Origin: Methylacidiphilales bacterium
GTDB taxonomy: Bacteria; Verrucomicrobiota; Verrucomicrobiia; Methylacidiphilales; UBA1321
DNA: 57,808 nucleotides
Direction: 5' to 3'
NCBI GenBank assembly: GCA_021272315.1
Contig: JAJSLI010000082.1
Coordinates: forward strand, 1-57,808
Under the pieces are notes generated by a model. The model saw nothing but the letters and a program-made list of their open reading frames with translations, ran no database searches and was not told the DNA's origin. Shown in pieces: positions 18,011-26,306 of this stretch. Made by a program: the position numbers and the translations under genes. Numbering within the stretch: position 1 is the stretch's first letter; the number at the start of each line of letters is the position of its first letter.

Positions 18011-18928
18011 ATGAGTTCACTTCTCATTCGAGATGCGGTAAATTCAGGACGGATGTCCTTCGGCCCTTTTCAGTTGAGACCGGGCGAAGAACTGCGCCCC
18101 GGCCTCATCCGTATCGTGGACCAGATCGCGAAGAAGTCGGCGGCTCTGCCCGGCTTTCGCTCCGGGAAAGCGGATGAGGCCATCCACGAAGCGCGCCTTC
18201 TCGTCAAACTGCTCCGCGCCCTGGTCTGGATGGCCCGTCCGGCGCTTGGCCGTGGCGTTGGTCAACGCATCCGATCTCATCTCCGGGCTGCCGCCAGTTG
18301 CCTGGCCGACCCGCGTGACGCCGCCGTCCTGGCCTCGACGCTGTCCAACCTTGCCGGGAGGGTTTCCGGTGATTGGCGACGAGCCAGTTATGCGCTTGCC
18401 GCGGAAGCGCTGAGCCGAACCCTCACCGCGCCGGGTGATGGATTAGTGCGGCGCAATCTTACCACCAGCAGCCATCATCTGGGGCAGGTCAATCTGCTCT
18501 TTCGGCGCGGAGCGGAAAAAACGGCCCTGCCCTGGCCCTCAGCGACGAAACGAGGACGCGCGGCCGTGCGCTCCTGCCGCAAAGCCATGAAGCGCGCCCT
18601 CTCGTCCAGACGGGCGGACGACTTTCACCAATGGCGAAAAAAAGCAAAGCGCCTCCTTTTTCAATTGCGCGTGGCTGAAATTGCTCCGGACCCGTCAGGG
18701 CGGAAAATCATCGAACTCGTCGACAAACTCCAAGCGAGGCTCGGCGATCACCACGATCTTGTCGTGCTGGAAGAGCATCTCCGGAAAAATTCCATTCTTT
18801 CCAACAGGCCCAATTCGGCGCGAAACGTTTTCAAGGACATTCATCGCCAAAAGAGGGCGATCGAAAAACGCCTGATCCCTCTGGGGAGGCGCTGCCGCCG
18901 GGTTTGCGAGGAACGACTCAAAATCTGA
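18011..18928 (+). CDS. CHAD-domain protein
   Basis: 305 residues forming a single CHAD (conserved histidine alpha-helical) domain, a helical bundle that binds polyphosphate and is found on polyphosphate granules. Conserved features are EAIHEARLLVKLLRALV near residue 58, LADPRDAAVLAS, a second half beginning DFHQWRKKAKRLLFQL near residue 207, and LGDHHDLVVLEEHL. The CYTH triphosphatase domain often fused to CHAD is absent and no polyphosphate kinase gene is nearby. Basic residues are abundant, as expected for polyanion binding. Confidence 0.85.
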   Translation: MSSLLIRDAVNSGRMSFGPFQLRPGEELRPGLIRIVDQIAKKSAALPGFRSGKADEAIHEARLLVKLLRALVWMARPALGRGVGQRIRSHLRAAASCLADPRDAAVLASTLSNLAGRVSGDWRRASYALAAEALSRTLTAPGDGLVRRNLTTSSHHLGQVNLLFRRGAEKTALPWPSATKRGRAAVRSCRKAMKRALSSRRADDFHQWRKKAKRLLFQLRVAEIAPDPSGRKIIELVDKLQARLGDHHDLVVLEEHLRKNSILSNRPNSARNVFKDIHRQKRAIEKRLIPLGRRCRRVCEERLKI

Positions 18929-19094
18929 GCGGCCCCAGGCCTGATTTCCATTATCTTGTTGGCCTCAGCTTGACGACGTACCTCGCGCCATATGGCCAGT
19001 TCATCGCAAAATCATCCGCAAGCCCGTCAAGTTAGCTGCCCCGAAGATGATAAGGATTGAATCCCTGAATATTTTCCTATACTGGTAAAAAAGC

Positions 19095-20681
19095 ATGCCA
19101 CTGGATCAAAAAAACGCCACCGACAAAAAGGGGCAGCCGAAGTCGGTACACCCAGGTGCATCAAGGTTCTCAAATCGCGCGAAGGCCTCTGTGCTTTCGG
19201 ACGTTCGGATAGCTTGGCTCAGTGCCGAAAGCTGCTCGCTTTCTTTGATTCTTCTTTTGGTCGTGTCTTTTTATTTCTGGACGGCCTGGTCGAATGGCCC
19301 CTATCCGGACAATAGCTCAAATTATTATTATCCCTTGCTGGCACGCGGCTTCGCCGACGGTCATCTCTACCTCCCGGTGCGGCCTTTGCCTGAACTGCTC
19401 GCGCTGCCCAATCCGTATGATCCGAATTTAAACAAAGGTTTGCGCCTGCACGATGCGTCGCTGTACAACGGAAGATATTATATTAATTGGGGCCCCACTC
19501 CGGTAGTCCTTCTCTTTGCTCCCTATTATTTGCTCACGCTTAGCGATTTCCCCCAAAAGATGGCGGTGGCTCTTTTTTGCTCTCTCGGATTTCTTTGCAG
19601 TGCGCGGCTTTTCCAACTTGTGATCCGGGACCATTTTCCGGGGGTCCCGCTGTGGGTTCTGATGGCTTGTATCATGACCCTTGGCATGGCAGATACCGCC
19701 CCGATGCTGATCCGAAGACCGGATGTGTATGAGACGGCCATCAGTTGCGCCTACTGTTTTCTGCAGCTTGGCCTGCTGTGCTTTTACCTCGCCTTTCGCC
19801 ATCCCAAGGCGGAACTGCGGTGGCTGCTGCTGACGTCCCTATGTCTTGGCGCCGCGGTAGGCGGGCGAACGACCTATATATGGGCTGTTGTTATCTTTGT
19901 CGGCTTCTTGTTTTGGATGTGGCGTCAAAAAACCATTCGTCGGCAAAAACGGCCGTGGCTCCCTTTAGTGGCCTTGGTTCCGGTTGGAATAATTGGCCTG
20001 CTGCTGACTGTCTATAACTATGAGCGTTTCGATAATCCATTTGAATTTGGCCAACAATACGCACTTTCAGGCGACGCGACAGCCCACGTGTCAAATGCCG
20101 GTTACTTTAGGTTTGATAACATGCCGTATCATCTTTGGTTTTACTTTTTTTCTCCCCCATTATTGATTACAAAGTTTCCATTTATCTACGCCATACCTTG
20201 GTACTACTTTAAATCGCCTCATACGATAAGAGTGGAAATGGTAACAGGGCTTTTTGTGATTTCACCTGTCACTCTTTTGGCTTTGGGGTTGCCTTGGGTC
20301 ATGCGTAAATTTGACCAAACCCTGGTTGCGATCCTTCTTTTCATGGCTGGAGCCGGCATGGGGCTCACGCTGTTTATTTTGGGTTTTTGCAGCGTAACGA
20401 TGAGGTACCTTTTTGATTTTGCACCAGCCTTTATTTTTTTGGGATGTGTGATGTTGTGCCACTGCTATCTCACCATCACCCAAAAACACGGGTTTAAGCG
20501 TCGGCTTGGGGAATGCCTGCTGATCGCAGCGCTCTTTTTGAGCTGTTGGAACGGCCTGATGTTAAGCTTTACAGGATACTACGACTATTTGAGACTCGGT
20601 TCGCCCGGCGCCTATATCGCGCTACAGGAGTTTTTTCACCCATGCGAAATCGTTGCTCAAGCCATTGCAAATTTGCTTTAA
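19095..20681 (+). CDS. Polytopic membrane protein, GT-C glycosyltransferase-like
   Basis: 528 residues with about eleven hydrophobic segments. The first large extracytoplasmic loop contains PYPDNSSNYYYPLLARGFAD (69-88), then LPVRPLPELLALPNPYDP and RLHDASLYNGRYYINWGPTP (117-136). I recognise this arrangement from uncharacterised membrane proteins resembling PMT/GT39 enzymes, where an acidic residue in the first loop is catalytic. Such enzymes transfer sugars from polyprenyl-phosphate donors to an exported acceptor. Lower GC than the flanks suggests that it arrived with the downstream methyltransferase and glycosyltransferase genes. Confidence 0.6.
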   Translation: MPLDQKNATDKKGQPKSVHPGASRFSNRAKASVLSDVRIAWLSAESCSLSLILLLVVSFYFWTAWSNGPYPDNSSNYYYPLLARGFADGHLYLPVRPLPELLALPNPYDPNLNKGLRLHDASLYNGRYYINWGPTPVVLLFAPYYLLTLSDFPQKMAVALFCSLGFLCSARLFQLVIRDHFPGVPLWVLMACIMTLGMADTAPMLIRRPDVYETAISCAYCFLQLGLLCFYLAFRHPKAELRWLLLTSLCLGAAVGGRTTYIWAVVIFVGFLFWMWRQKTIRRQKRPWLPLVALVPVGIIGLLLTVYNYERFDNPFEFGQQYALSGDATAHVSNAGYFRFDNMPYHLWFYFFSPPLLITKFPFIYAIPWYYFKSPHTIRVEMVTGLFVISPVTLLALGLPWVMRKFDQTLVAILLFMAGAGMGLTLFILGFCSVTMRYLFDFAPAFIFLGCVMLCHCYLTITQKHGFKRRLGECLLIAALFLSCWNGLMLSFTGYYDYLRLGSPGAYIALQEFFHPCEIVAQAIANLL

Positions 20682-20896
20682 TCAAACGCACCAATGTCTC
20701 GGACCGTCACAATAGAGCCACTTTTAGCGAGTCGCATCCCAATGATAACCCTAAGCCATGGAGAGAAGAGTCACCCAAGTTACGCCTGTCGCGCACCGCT
20801 AATCCCAACGAGGCGACCTGATCGCCGAGACTCAAACTTTTGCCTTACAAAAGTTGTTTTTTATGGTAGACTTTTCACTTTAAATGGAACTCATTC

Positions 20897-21685
20897 TTGA
20901 AGAATTACATAATTAACCGACTGAATGAAGTCGCACGCGAGTCATTCGCAAGATTTGGCTATAGCATTGATTTAAGAAAAATAAAAGATGGAAAGTTCCC
21001 TATTTGGATCGAAAAAGATTTTATTACATTCCTCAAGGCTTGTCGCGGCAATACACTTGTTCCCTGGGAAGCCCTGCATATGAACTATCAGGCGGCAAAA
21101 TGGGTAACTAGATACCATATTCCGGGAGACGTTGTAGAGTGCGGCGTTTTCAGAGGTGGATCGATACTGATGATGGCCAAGACGATACAGGCATCCGAAA
21201 ACACACCCGATCGCTGTTTCTGGCTTTATGACACCTTCGAGGGAATGTCCGCACCGGATGACCGAGATATTTCGTTGCTGGGGCCAGCCCATGACAGTTA
21301 CAAGGGGTCATTGCGCAAGGATGGAACCAGTAACTGGTGCCGAGTCGATATAGACGCTGTAAAGGCTTTGCTTGCCGAACACACCGTCGGCTTAAAGACG
21401 GCTTTTGTTAAAGGCAAAGTAGAGGACACTTTGAACTACGCGGACAATCTTCCCAAGGTCATATCCATACTTCGTCTCGACACGGATTTTTATGAATCAA
21501 CCAAAAAGGAGATGGAGGTACTTTACCCACTCCTGGCGGATGGCGGTGTGCTTATTGCCGATGACTATTTAATGTGGCTGGGCTCCAGGCAAGCCATTGA
21601 TGAGTATTTTTCAAACAACAACATCAAGCCGTCTTTTTTTATCGATCCCCAGTCTGGACGCATCATGCATTTTAAGCGTGCCTGA
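20897..21685 (+). CDS. TylF/MycF-type O-methyltransferase
   Basis: 262 residues matching the macrocin O-methyltransferase family (SAM- and metal-dependent). SAM-binding motif VVECGVFRGGS at 79-89; YDTFEGMSAP at 111-120; metal-binding stretch LRLDTDFYEST (about 196-206) and ADGGVLIADDY (about 218-228). It starts at TTG 20897 (MKNYIINRLN); no in-frame ATG precedes it. Because it stands with polyprenyl-phosphate glycosyltransferases, it probably methylates a sugar of a surface polysaccharide. It is followed after 5 bases by the GT2 gene, so the two are co-transcribed. Confidence 0.88.
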   Translation: MKNYIINRLNEVARESFARFGYSIDLRKIKDGKFPIWIEKDFITFLKACRGNTLVPWEALHMNYQAAKWVTRYHIPGDVVECGVFRGGSILMMAKTIQASENTPDRCFWLYDTFEGMSAPDDRDISLLGPAHDSYKGSLRKDGTSNWCRVDIDAVKALLAEHTVGLKTAFVKGKVEDTLNYADNLPKVISILRLDTDFYESTKKEMEVLYPLLADGGVLIADDYLMWLGSRQAIDEYFSNNNIKPSFFIDPQSGRIMHFKRA

Positions 21686-21690
21686 AAAAT

Positions 21691-22677
21691 ATGGCGCCGC
21701 CCATTTTATCTATCGTTTTTTCTTTTCGGAACGAAGAAATAGTTATTCCTGAATTACTTCGCCGATGCCGTGCTGTATGCCGCAGTTTGGTGCAACAGGG
21801 CAGGCTTTCTTCATATGAACTCATTTTTGTTGATGATGATTCAAACGACGGGTCATTTGCCCTCCTTAAGCAGGGAGCCGACACGGACGGAGACATCCGG
21901 ATTCTTTGCATGTCTCGCCGTTTTGGGACCTCCGTTTGTTCTCTGGCAGGCATGCAGTATTGTTGCGGGGATTTGGTTGTCTACATGGACGCCGATTTGC
22001 AGGATCCGCCAGAGTTGATTCCAGAGCTGATCCAAGCGGTGGAAAAGGACCCGGAAGTGCAGGTTGTGCACACGAAGCGATTACAACGAGATGGAGAAAC
22101 ACTCTATAAGCTGTTTATCACCAGAATCGGCTATTCGATCCTGCACTTTCTAACCAATTCGCAACTGCCGGTCGAATGCGGGGACTTCAAGCTTTTGACT
22201 CGAACGGCGGTAATAGAAGTTTTAAGGTTTAAAGAAAAAAAGCCCTTTATGCGCTGGCTCATCTGCCTGATTGGTTTTAAGCAGGCATTTGTTGGTTACA
22301 AGCGCGAAGCGCGTTGGGCGGGTGAAACTCACTTTAGCGTTTTTAGTTGGAAGGTTATTTCAAATTTTCTCGAATCCGCGGTGGTTTCCACTTCTGTTTT
22401 CCCGCTCCATTTGATTAGTCTCGCCGGGCTCATCAGTTCATTGCTATGTGGAGGCGTTCTCGTCGACACTCTGATCGAAAAGATTGAAGGGCTTCCTCCT
22501 TCTGGGTGGACCGCCTTAATGTCGGCTGTTTTGTTTATCGGCAGTGTCCAAATTCTATCGATTGGTCTCGTGGGGCTTTATCTTGCTTCGATTTTTGAAG
22601 AGGTAAAAGCCCGTCCCACTTACATTGTCAGGCAAAAGTACGGCTTTGAGACAAAGCCTGTCGCCGACAACCGTTAA
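21691..22677 (+). CDS. GT2 polyprenyl-phosphate glycosyltransferase (GtrB/ArnC-like)
   Basis: 328 residues. N-terminal GT-A domain with FSFRNEE, LIFVDDDSNDGS (47-58), the loop MSRRFGTSVCSLAGM and metal site YMDADLQDPPELI (99-111). Two C-terminal membrane helices (about 232-258 and 275-305) with the usual SIFEEVKARPTYIVR end are typical of GtrB-like enzymes that load a sugar onto undecaprenyl phosphate on the cytoplasmic face. It could provide the donor for the GT-C-like protein upstream. The TAA stop at 22675-22677 is directly abutted by hairpin element copy B. Confidence 0.9.
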   Translation: MAPPILSIVFSFRNEEIVIPELLRRCRAVCRSLVQQGRLSSYELIFVDDDSNDGSFALLKQGADTDGDIRILCMSRRFGTSVCSLAGMQYCCGDLVVYMDADLQDPPELIPELIQAVEKDPEVQVVHTKRLQRDGETLYKLFITRIGYSILHFLTNSQLPVECGDFKLLTRTAVIEVLRFKEKKPFMRWLICLIGFKQAFVGYKREARWAGETHFSVFSWKVISNFLESAVVSTSVFPLHLISLAGLISSLLCGGVLVDTLIEKIEGLPPSGWTALMSAVLFIGSVQILSIGLVGLYLASIFEEVKARPTYIVRQKYGFETKPVADNR

Positions 22678-22952
22678 GAGGGTGCCTGTAAAGTAGGCGC
22701 GGGTCGCGCCGAAAACAATTTTGCCTTGGTGCCAGGAGCCGAGCGAGAAGCATAGCCAATGCGCTACGTGACGAGCGAGCGACACCGCACCAAGGCAAAA
22801 GGGCTTCGGCCCGGAGGGTGACGGCGAATTTGGGCCGAACTCTTCGTTGCTCACCCCTCACGTAGCTTTGCGGCTATGCTCGTCGTTCGCGCCTCGATTC
22901 GGCCCAAATTCGACTCGTCACGTGACCTACGCCTACTTTCCAGACACCCTCT
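22677..22952. repeat. Double-hairpin non-coding element, copy B
   Basis: A 276-bp element with 23-bp terminal inverted repeats (22677-22699 and 22930-22952, two mismatches; core GGGTGCCTGTAAAGTAGGCG). Hairpin 1 has a perfect 14-bp stem at 22719-22732 with 22787-22800; hairpin 2 a perfect 14-bp stem at 22826-22839 with 22898-22911. The 54-base loop 1 aligns without gaps to loop 1 of copy A (GGAGCCGAGCGA...CATAGCC...GCGCT...GCGAGCGAC), and loop 2 is roughly the reverse complement of loop 1. The stems share no sequence with copy A. It lies between the convergent ends of the GT2 and radical SAM genes, and its first base is the last base of the GT2 stop codon. Confidence 0.82.
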
Positions 22953-22973
22953 AAGGGCGAATAAAGATTAAGT

Positions 22974-24089
22974 TCACCACTTGAACTTGACACCCTGCTG
23001 CGGGCACTTGGCGCAGATGGGAATCGGAGTCCGTCCATGCTTGGTATGCACGTTGCGCATCCGTTGCGCCATCGATCCATTCCATAATTCCCGAATCATG
23101 TCTTTGCCCGCAGTGCCGTAGGGCTTGCCGTCGCTCCAGACAACATAATTGCAACACGGATAAACCGCCCCATTCCAGTCAACCGTCAGAATCGTCCACA
23201 ACCAATCGCAGGGGAGATCCGTCGGCAGTGGGCCGTTTAGCTGGGGAGGTTCGCCTTCCAGGCCGTGAGGGTTGCCGGGGCGGATATTAAAGAGAATGTC
23301 GTTTTGCCGGGCGAACTCCCGGGCCAGCTCCAATTCGTGTTCATTATGGCGGTAGCGTATATAATCCAAAACCAAAATCGTCTTCTTGCCCATCTCCCGG
23401 CGCAAGCGCACAAAGGTTTGAATATTGCGCTTGATAAGTTCAACGTCGCCGCGGCGATGCTCAATGGAATGGATCGGCTGGGTAAAACCGCTGATCTGCA
23501 CCTTAAGACAATCGAGGCCTGCCGCGAGAAGCCTCCGTGAATTGATTTCATTCAATAAAATTCCATTGCTCGCGATCAGCGTCAGGATGCGCTTATCCGC
23601 GGCGTATTTGATCGCGGCGTAAATATCCCTGGACATGAGGGGTTCGCCGTTGACATACGGTATGGCCATCATGAGCCGGTCTCCCACTTCATCCAAAACC
23701 TTCTGGTAGACCTCCAAGGGAAGCTTTCCCTTGGGAATGAGCGCTCCGGACGCATGGGGATTGGTGTCGTAGATCACGTTTGTCTCCGAGCGGCAGAAAA
23801 CGCAGCTTTCGTTGCACTCGTTCCACAGTTCAAAGTTGATCAGAAGGGGGGACTTGGCCGAAATGGACCGCTTGAGAAAGTAGGAAAGAAAGCACGCCAC
23901 TGCATTCCAAATCCGCAAGGGTGTGGCCTTTCCGCTTAAAAACATGCGGATAAGAAGCCTCGCGCGCAGGGACAGGTAGCTGTTGGCGCCTCTCTTAGGT
24001 GGAACCGGGGCAGACACACCCTCCTTCCCGTTTTCTTGGTGATCCGAGGGCAATGGGGGCGAAGTTAGGGTGACAGGGGGCATAGGCAC
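22974..24089 (-). CDS. Radical SAM protein with SPASM domain
   Basis: 371 residues. The cluster motif CNESCVFC (Cys92, Cys96, Cys99) binds the SAM [4Fe-4S] centre. PYVNGEPLMSRDIY and LIASNGILLNEI are typical core elements. The C-terminal region has clustered cysteines (VYPCCNYVVW near 308 and ICAKCPQQG near 358) characteristic of a SPASM auxiliary-cluster domain. Members act in peptide maturation or in sugar and aminoglycoside modification; the position beside surface-glycan genes favours a carbohydrate or peptidyl substrate, but neither can be shown. The N-terminal 75 residues (LRARLLIRMFLSG) are hydrophobic-basic and may associate with the membrane. Confidence 0.88.
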   Translation of the reverse strand: MPMPPVTLTSPPLPSDHQENGKEGVSAPVPPKRGANSYLSLRARLLIRMFLSGKATPLRIWNAVACFLSYFLKRSISAKSPLLINFELWNECNESCVFCRSETNVIYDTNPHASGALIPKGKLPLEVYQKVLDEVGDRLMMAIPYVNGEPLMSRDIYAAIKYAADKRILTLIASNGILLNEINSRRLLAAGLDCLKVQISGFTQPIHSIEHRRGDVELIKRNIQTFVRLRREMGKKTILVLDYIRYRHNEHELELAREFARQNDILFNIRPGNPHGLEGEPPQLNGPLPTDLPCDWLWTILTVDWNGAVYPCCNYVVWSDGKPYGTAGKDMIRELWNGSMAQRMRNVHTKHGRTPIPICAKCPQQGVKFKW

Positions 24090-24540
24090 AAACTGACAGG
24101 CATTCCGTGGAGTACAACGGACGAAAATTTCAATGGAAGTCTAAGACGTTAAGGCTCTTGAGTCAAGCGGATTGGCGCTGCGGTTGCTTTTTCCGGAAAG
24201 GACGCCGAAAGCGGCTCCCCGGGTTAATTAACGTGTCAGCAAGCCGTTGTAATTGCCTTTCACATGGCCGTTCTTAAGAACGGATCAAATTAGAATCTTC
24301 CATCTTCCCAGATTTGCAGCCCTCCGCAGGGGTCCGGGAACGCTCTTATCTGCACGCCTCTATTGCGGGTATGGGCGAGGCCTGATCCCGTAGAGGGATT
24401 GACCCGTATGGAGTTTCATTTAGAGGGGTCGTGCGTTTGCTTGCGAGGTGGCGGCGGCTCTGGGGGCAATGTCTTACCTAGTCGCAGAAGATGATTTACA
24501 CACCGAATGCTAATGTCTAGTATTGCTCTATGGTGACGAA
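24090..24540. other. Intergenic stretch with a perfect 16-bp palindrome
   Basis: About 450 bases between divergently transcribed genes with no supported ORF. CCGTTCTTAAGAACGG at 24268-24283 is a perfect palindrome and could be an operator for either neighbour. A small hairpin (ATCCC-GTAG-AGGGAT) lies near 24385. The rest shows nothing I can identify, but it must contain the promoters of both flanking genes. Confidence 0.45.
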
Positions 24541-25332
24541 ATGAATTCTAATTCGGCGAATTCAGGCATTCGCTTTCGCGTCGCCCAGCTGGTCAGGCGC
24601 TATTCGCTGAGGAAAATGCGTCTTTTTCTTTTGTATCTCCTCGGAAACAGGAAGCTAACCTATGCTGATTTCGAGAGACTGCAAAACCAGTATGGAACCC
24701 GTGGGAAAGGGTTGTCCATGTATCTTAGCTATCATTTTCACTGTCGCGCCATCATCGATCCGGACTTGATTGAAATCATCAAGAAACTTAGGAGCGACTT
24801 CGACCTCAGGAACTTCGTTGAAACCGGCACTTTTGACGGGGACACGTCGTTCTTTTTCAGCCTCATTTTCGATCGAGTCTATACCTGCGATGTTATTGAT
24901 CACGGGCGGCGGCCGGAATTCTATTTTCGGAACAACCTAACCTATGCAACGAAATCCTCCCCGGATTTTCTGCGGGAGCATCTTCCGGAAATAGGCTCCA
25001 ATTCCCTGTTCTACCTTGATGCGCATTGGGAGGATTACTGGCCCTTGCGAGACGAGTTGGCCATTGTTTTTGGTCATTGTGAAAAACCGGTTGTAGTCAT
25101 TGATGACTTTGATGCGGGCAACGGCCTTGAATTCGACTCCTATAATGGCAAGCAACTCAACTTCGACCATATCGCCGATCTAATTCCGAAGGATTACAAG
25201 TTCGTGATCAACCCATGGAGCAACCGGAACAAAGGCGTCATTTTTCTTTTTCCCGGAACAGTGCCCTATGGCTGTTTGTTCTCCGAAAGGGAGCGCTATT
25301 CCGAAAGCGTACATGGTTTGTGGACAAAGTAG
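24541..25332 (+). CDS. Class I SAM methyltransferase-like protein
   Basis: About 263 residues from ATG 24541; the TTG frame at 24523 is less likely. A central FVETGTFDGDTSFFF resembles the glycine-rich SAM-binding motif I of FkbM/TylF-like enzymes, followed by YTCDVID (motif II acidic residue) and SLFYLDAHWEDYWPLRDEL, where LDAHW is common in this group. PVVVIDDFDAGNG is a likely metal-binding element. Substrate unknown; context suggests a surface sugar. The local sequence is AT-richer than average, as for the other glycan-island genes. Confidence 0.65.
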   Translation: MNSNSANSGIRFRVAQLVRRYSLRKMRLFLLYLLGNRKLTYADFERLQNQYGTRGKGLSMYLSYHFHCRAIIDPDLIEIIKKLRSDFDLRNFVETGTFDGDTSFFFSLIFDRVYTCDVIDHGRRPEFYFRNNLTYATKSSPDFLREHLPEIGSNSLFYLDAHWEDYWPLRDELAIVFGHCEKPVVVIDDFDAGNGLEFDSYNGKQLNFDHIADLIPKDYKFVINPWSNRNKGVIFLFPGTVPYGCLFSERERYSESVHGLWTK

Positions 25333-25518
25333 AAATTAGTGATATGCCGAATGGCATGAATTTAAAGCATGCCCTCACGACAAAGGCGCTTGAGAACTTC
25401 CACCATTCATGCATAGGAAAACATCTAGGAACCTAGTATAAATCAATTCCAGTCCTAGACGCTGATAAAGCTAAACGAGTTTAGGAGGCCCCTCGCAATC
25501 CATTTTGCTCCCATATAA

Positions 25519-25543
25519 GAGGCTCGAAATCAGCCCGAGCCTC
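25519..25543. terminator. Hairpin between convergent genes, possible bidirectional terminator
   Basis: A perfect 8-bp stem, GAGGCTCG at 25519-25526 and CGAGCCTC at 25536-25543, with a 9-base loop, lies 16 bases past the DprE2-like stop and about 190 bases past the methyltransferase-like gene. On the minus strand it is followed by TTATAT. The T-run is poor, so termination is tentative. Confidence 0.4.
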
Positions 25544-25559
25544 ATGAGATGCGCGACAA

Positions 25560-26303
25560 TCACATCTTCAATTTGCGGAATATCTTTTCGGGAATGAGCC
25601 GGATAATCAGCATGATCCAGTGCCAGAACCAGGGCGTGTAGAGAACGCAGGCACCGGTTTCGACGGCGCGGATGATATCGAGTGCCACTTTGTTTGGTGC
25701 GGCAAAAAGCGGGCTTTTCTTGAGGTGGGCCGTCATTGGCGTGTCAACAAAACCGGGCTTGATGGTGAGCACGCGCACGCCTTTGGGATAGAGACGGTTC
25801 CGCAGACCCGCCAGAAAGGTGCTTAGCGCCGCCTTGGTGGTTCCATAGACATAATTGCTCTGACGGCCACGGTCTCCCGCGACAGACGAAATCGCGGCGA
25901 GACAACCCCGGCCTTGGGATTCAAAGTAATTCCCCAACACAGTCAAAAGCGAAAGGGGTCCGAGACAATTGATTCGAAAGGCCTGCTCGACGATGGCAAA
26001 GTCCTTTTCACACGCGCTTTGATCCGGGAGATTGCCGTGACAGATCAAGGCAAGATCGATTGGCCCCTGCGCGGCCAGCGCACGATCGAGCGCGGCTTGA
26101 TGAAGCGAGGCGTCGTTGAGGTCAAAGGCTTCCACGAAAACCTTCGCGTCATATTTTACGCGCAGGTCGGCGGCAATGATTTCAAGCCGGGCCGCGGAGC
26201 GGCTCCAGAGGACAAGCGCCGTGCCTCGCGAGGCGAGGCGACGCGCCACCGCTTGGGCAATGGCGGAGCTCGCGCCGATGATGAGAGCATTTTTGATGGT
26301 CAT
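25560..26303 (-). CDS. DprE2-like decaprenylphosphoryl-2-keto-ribose reductase (SDR)
   Basis: 247-residue short-chain dehydrogenase. Rossmann motif IIGASSAIAQAVA at 8-20; NAG-like position occupied by ICHGN (87-91); catalytic Ser in AISSVAGD (138-145); and Tyr153/Lys157 in YVYGTTK. The C-terminal segment ends with a hydrophobic-basic helix (WFWHWIMLIIRLIPEKIFRK), as in DprE2 of mycobacteria. It would reduce the 2-keto intermediate to polyprenylphosphoryl-D-arabinofuranose. ATG 26303 is 3 bases after the stop of the DprE1-like gene; the three genes follow pathway order. Confidence 0.82.
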   Translation of the reverse strand: MTIKNALIIGASSAIAQAVARRLASRGTALVLWSRSAARLEIIAADLRVKYDAKVFVEAFDLNDASLHQAALDRALAAQGPIDLALICHGNLPDQSACEKDFAIVEQAFRINCLGPLSLLTVLGNYFESQGRGCLAAISSVAGDRGRQSNYVYGTTKAALSTFLAGLRNRLYPKGVRVLTIKPGFVDTPMTAHLKKSPLFAAPNKVALDIIRAVETGACVLYTPWFWHWIMLIIRLIPEKIFRKLKM

Positions 26304-26306
26304 AAA

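Noticed and set aside
20682..20896. Possible gene remnant between the GT-C protein and the TylF-type gene
   Set aside because: Short frames on both strands show no recognisable domain; treated as non-coding.
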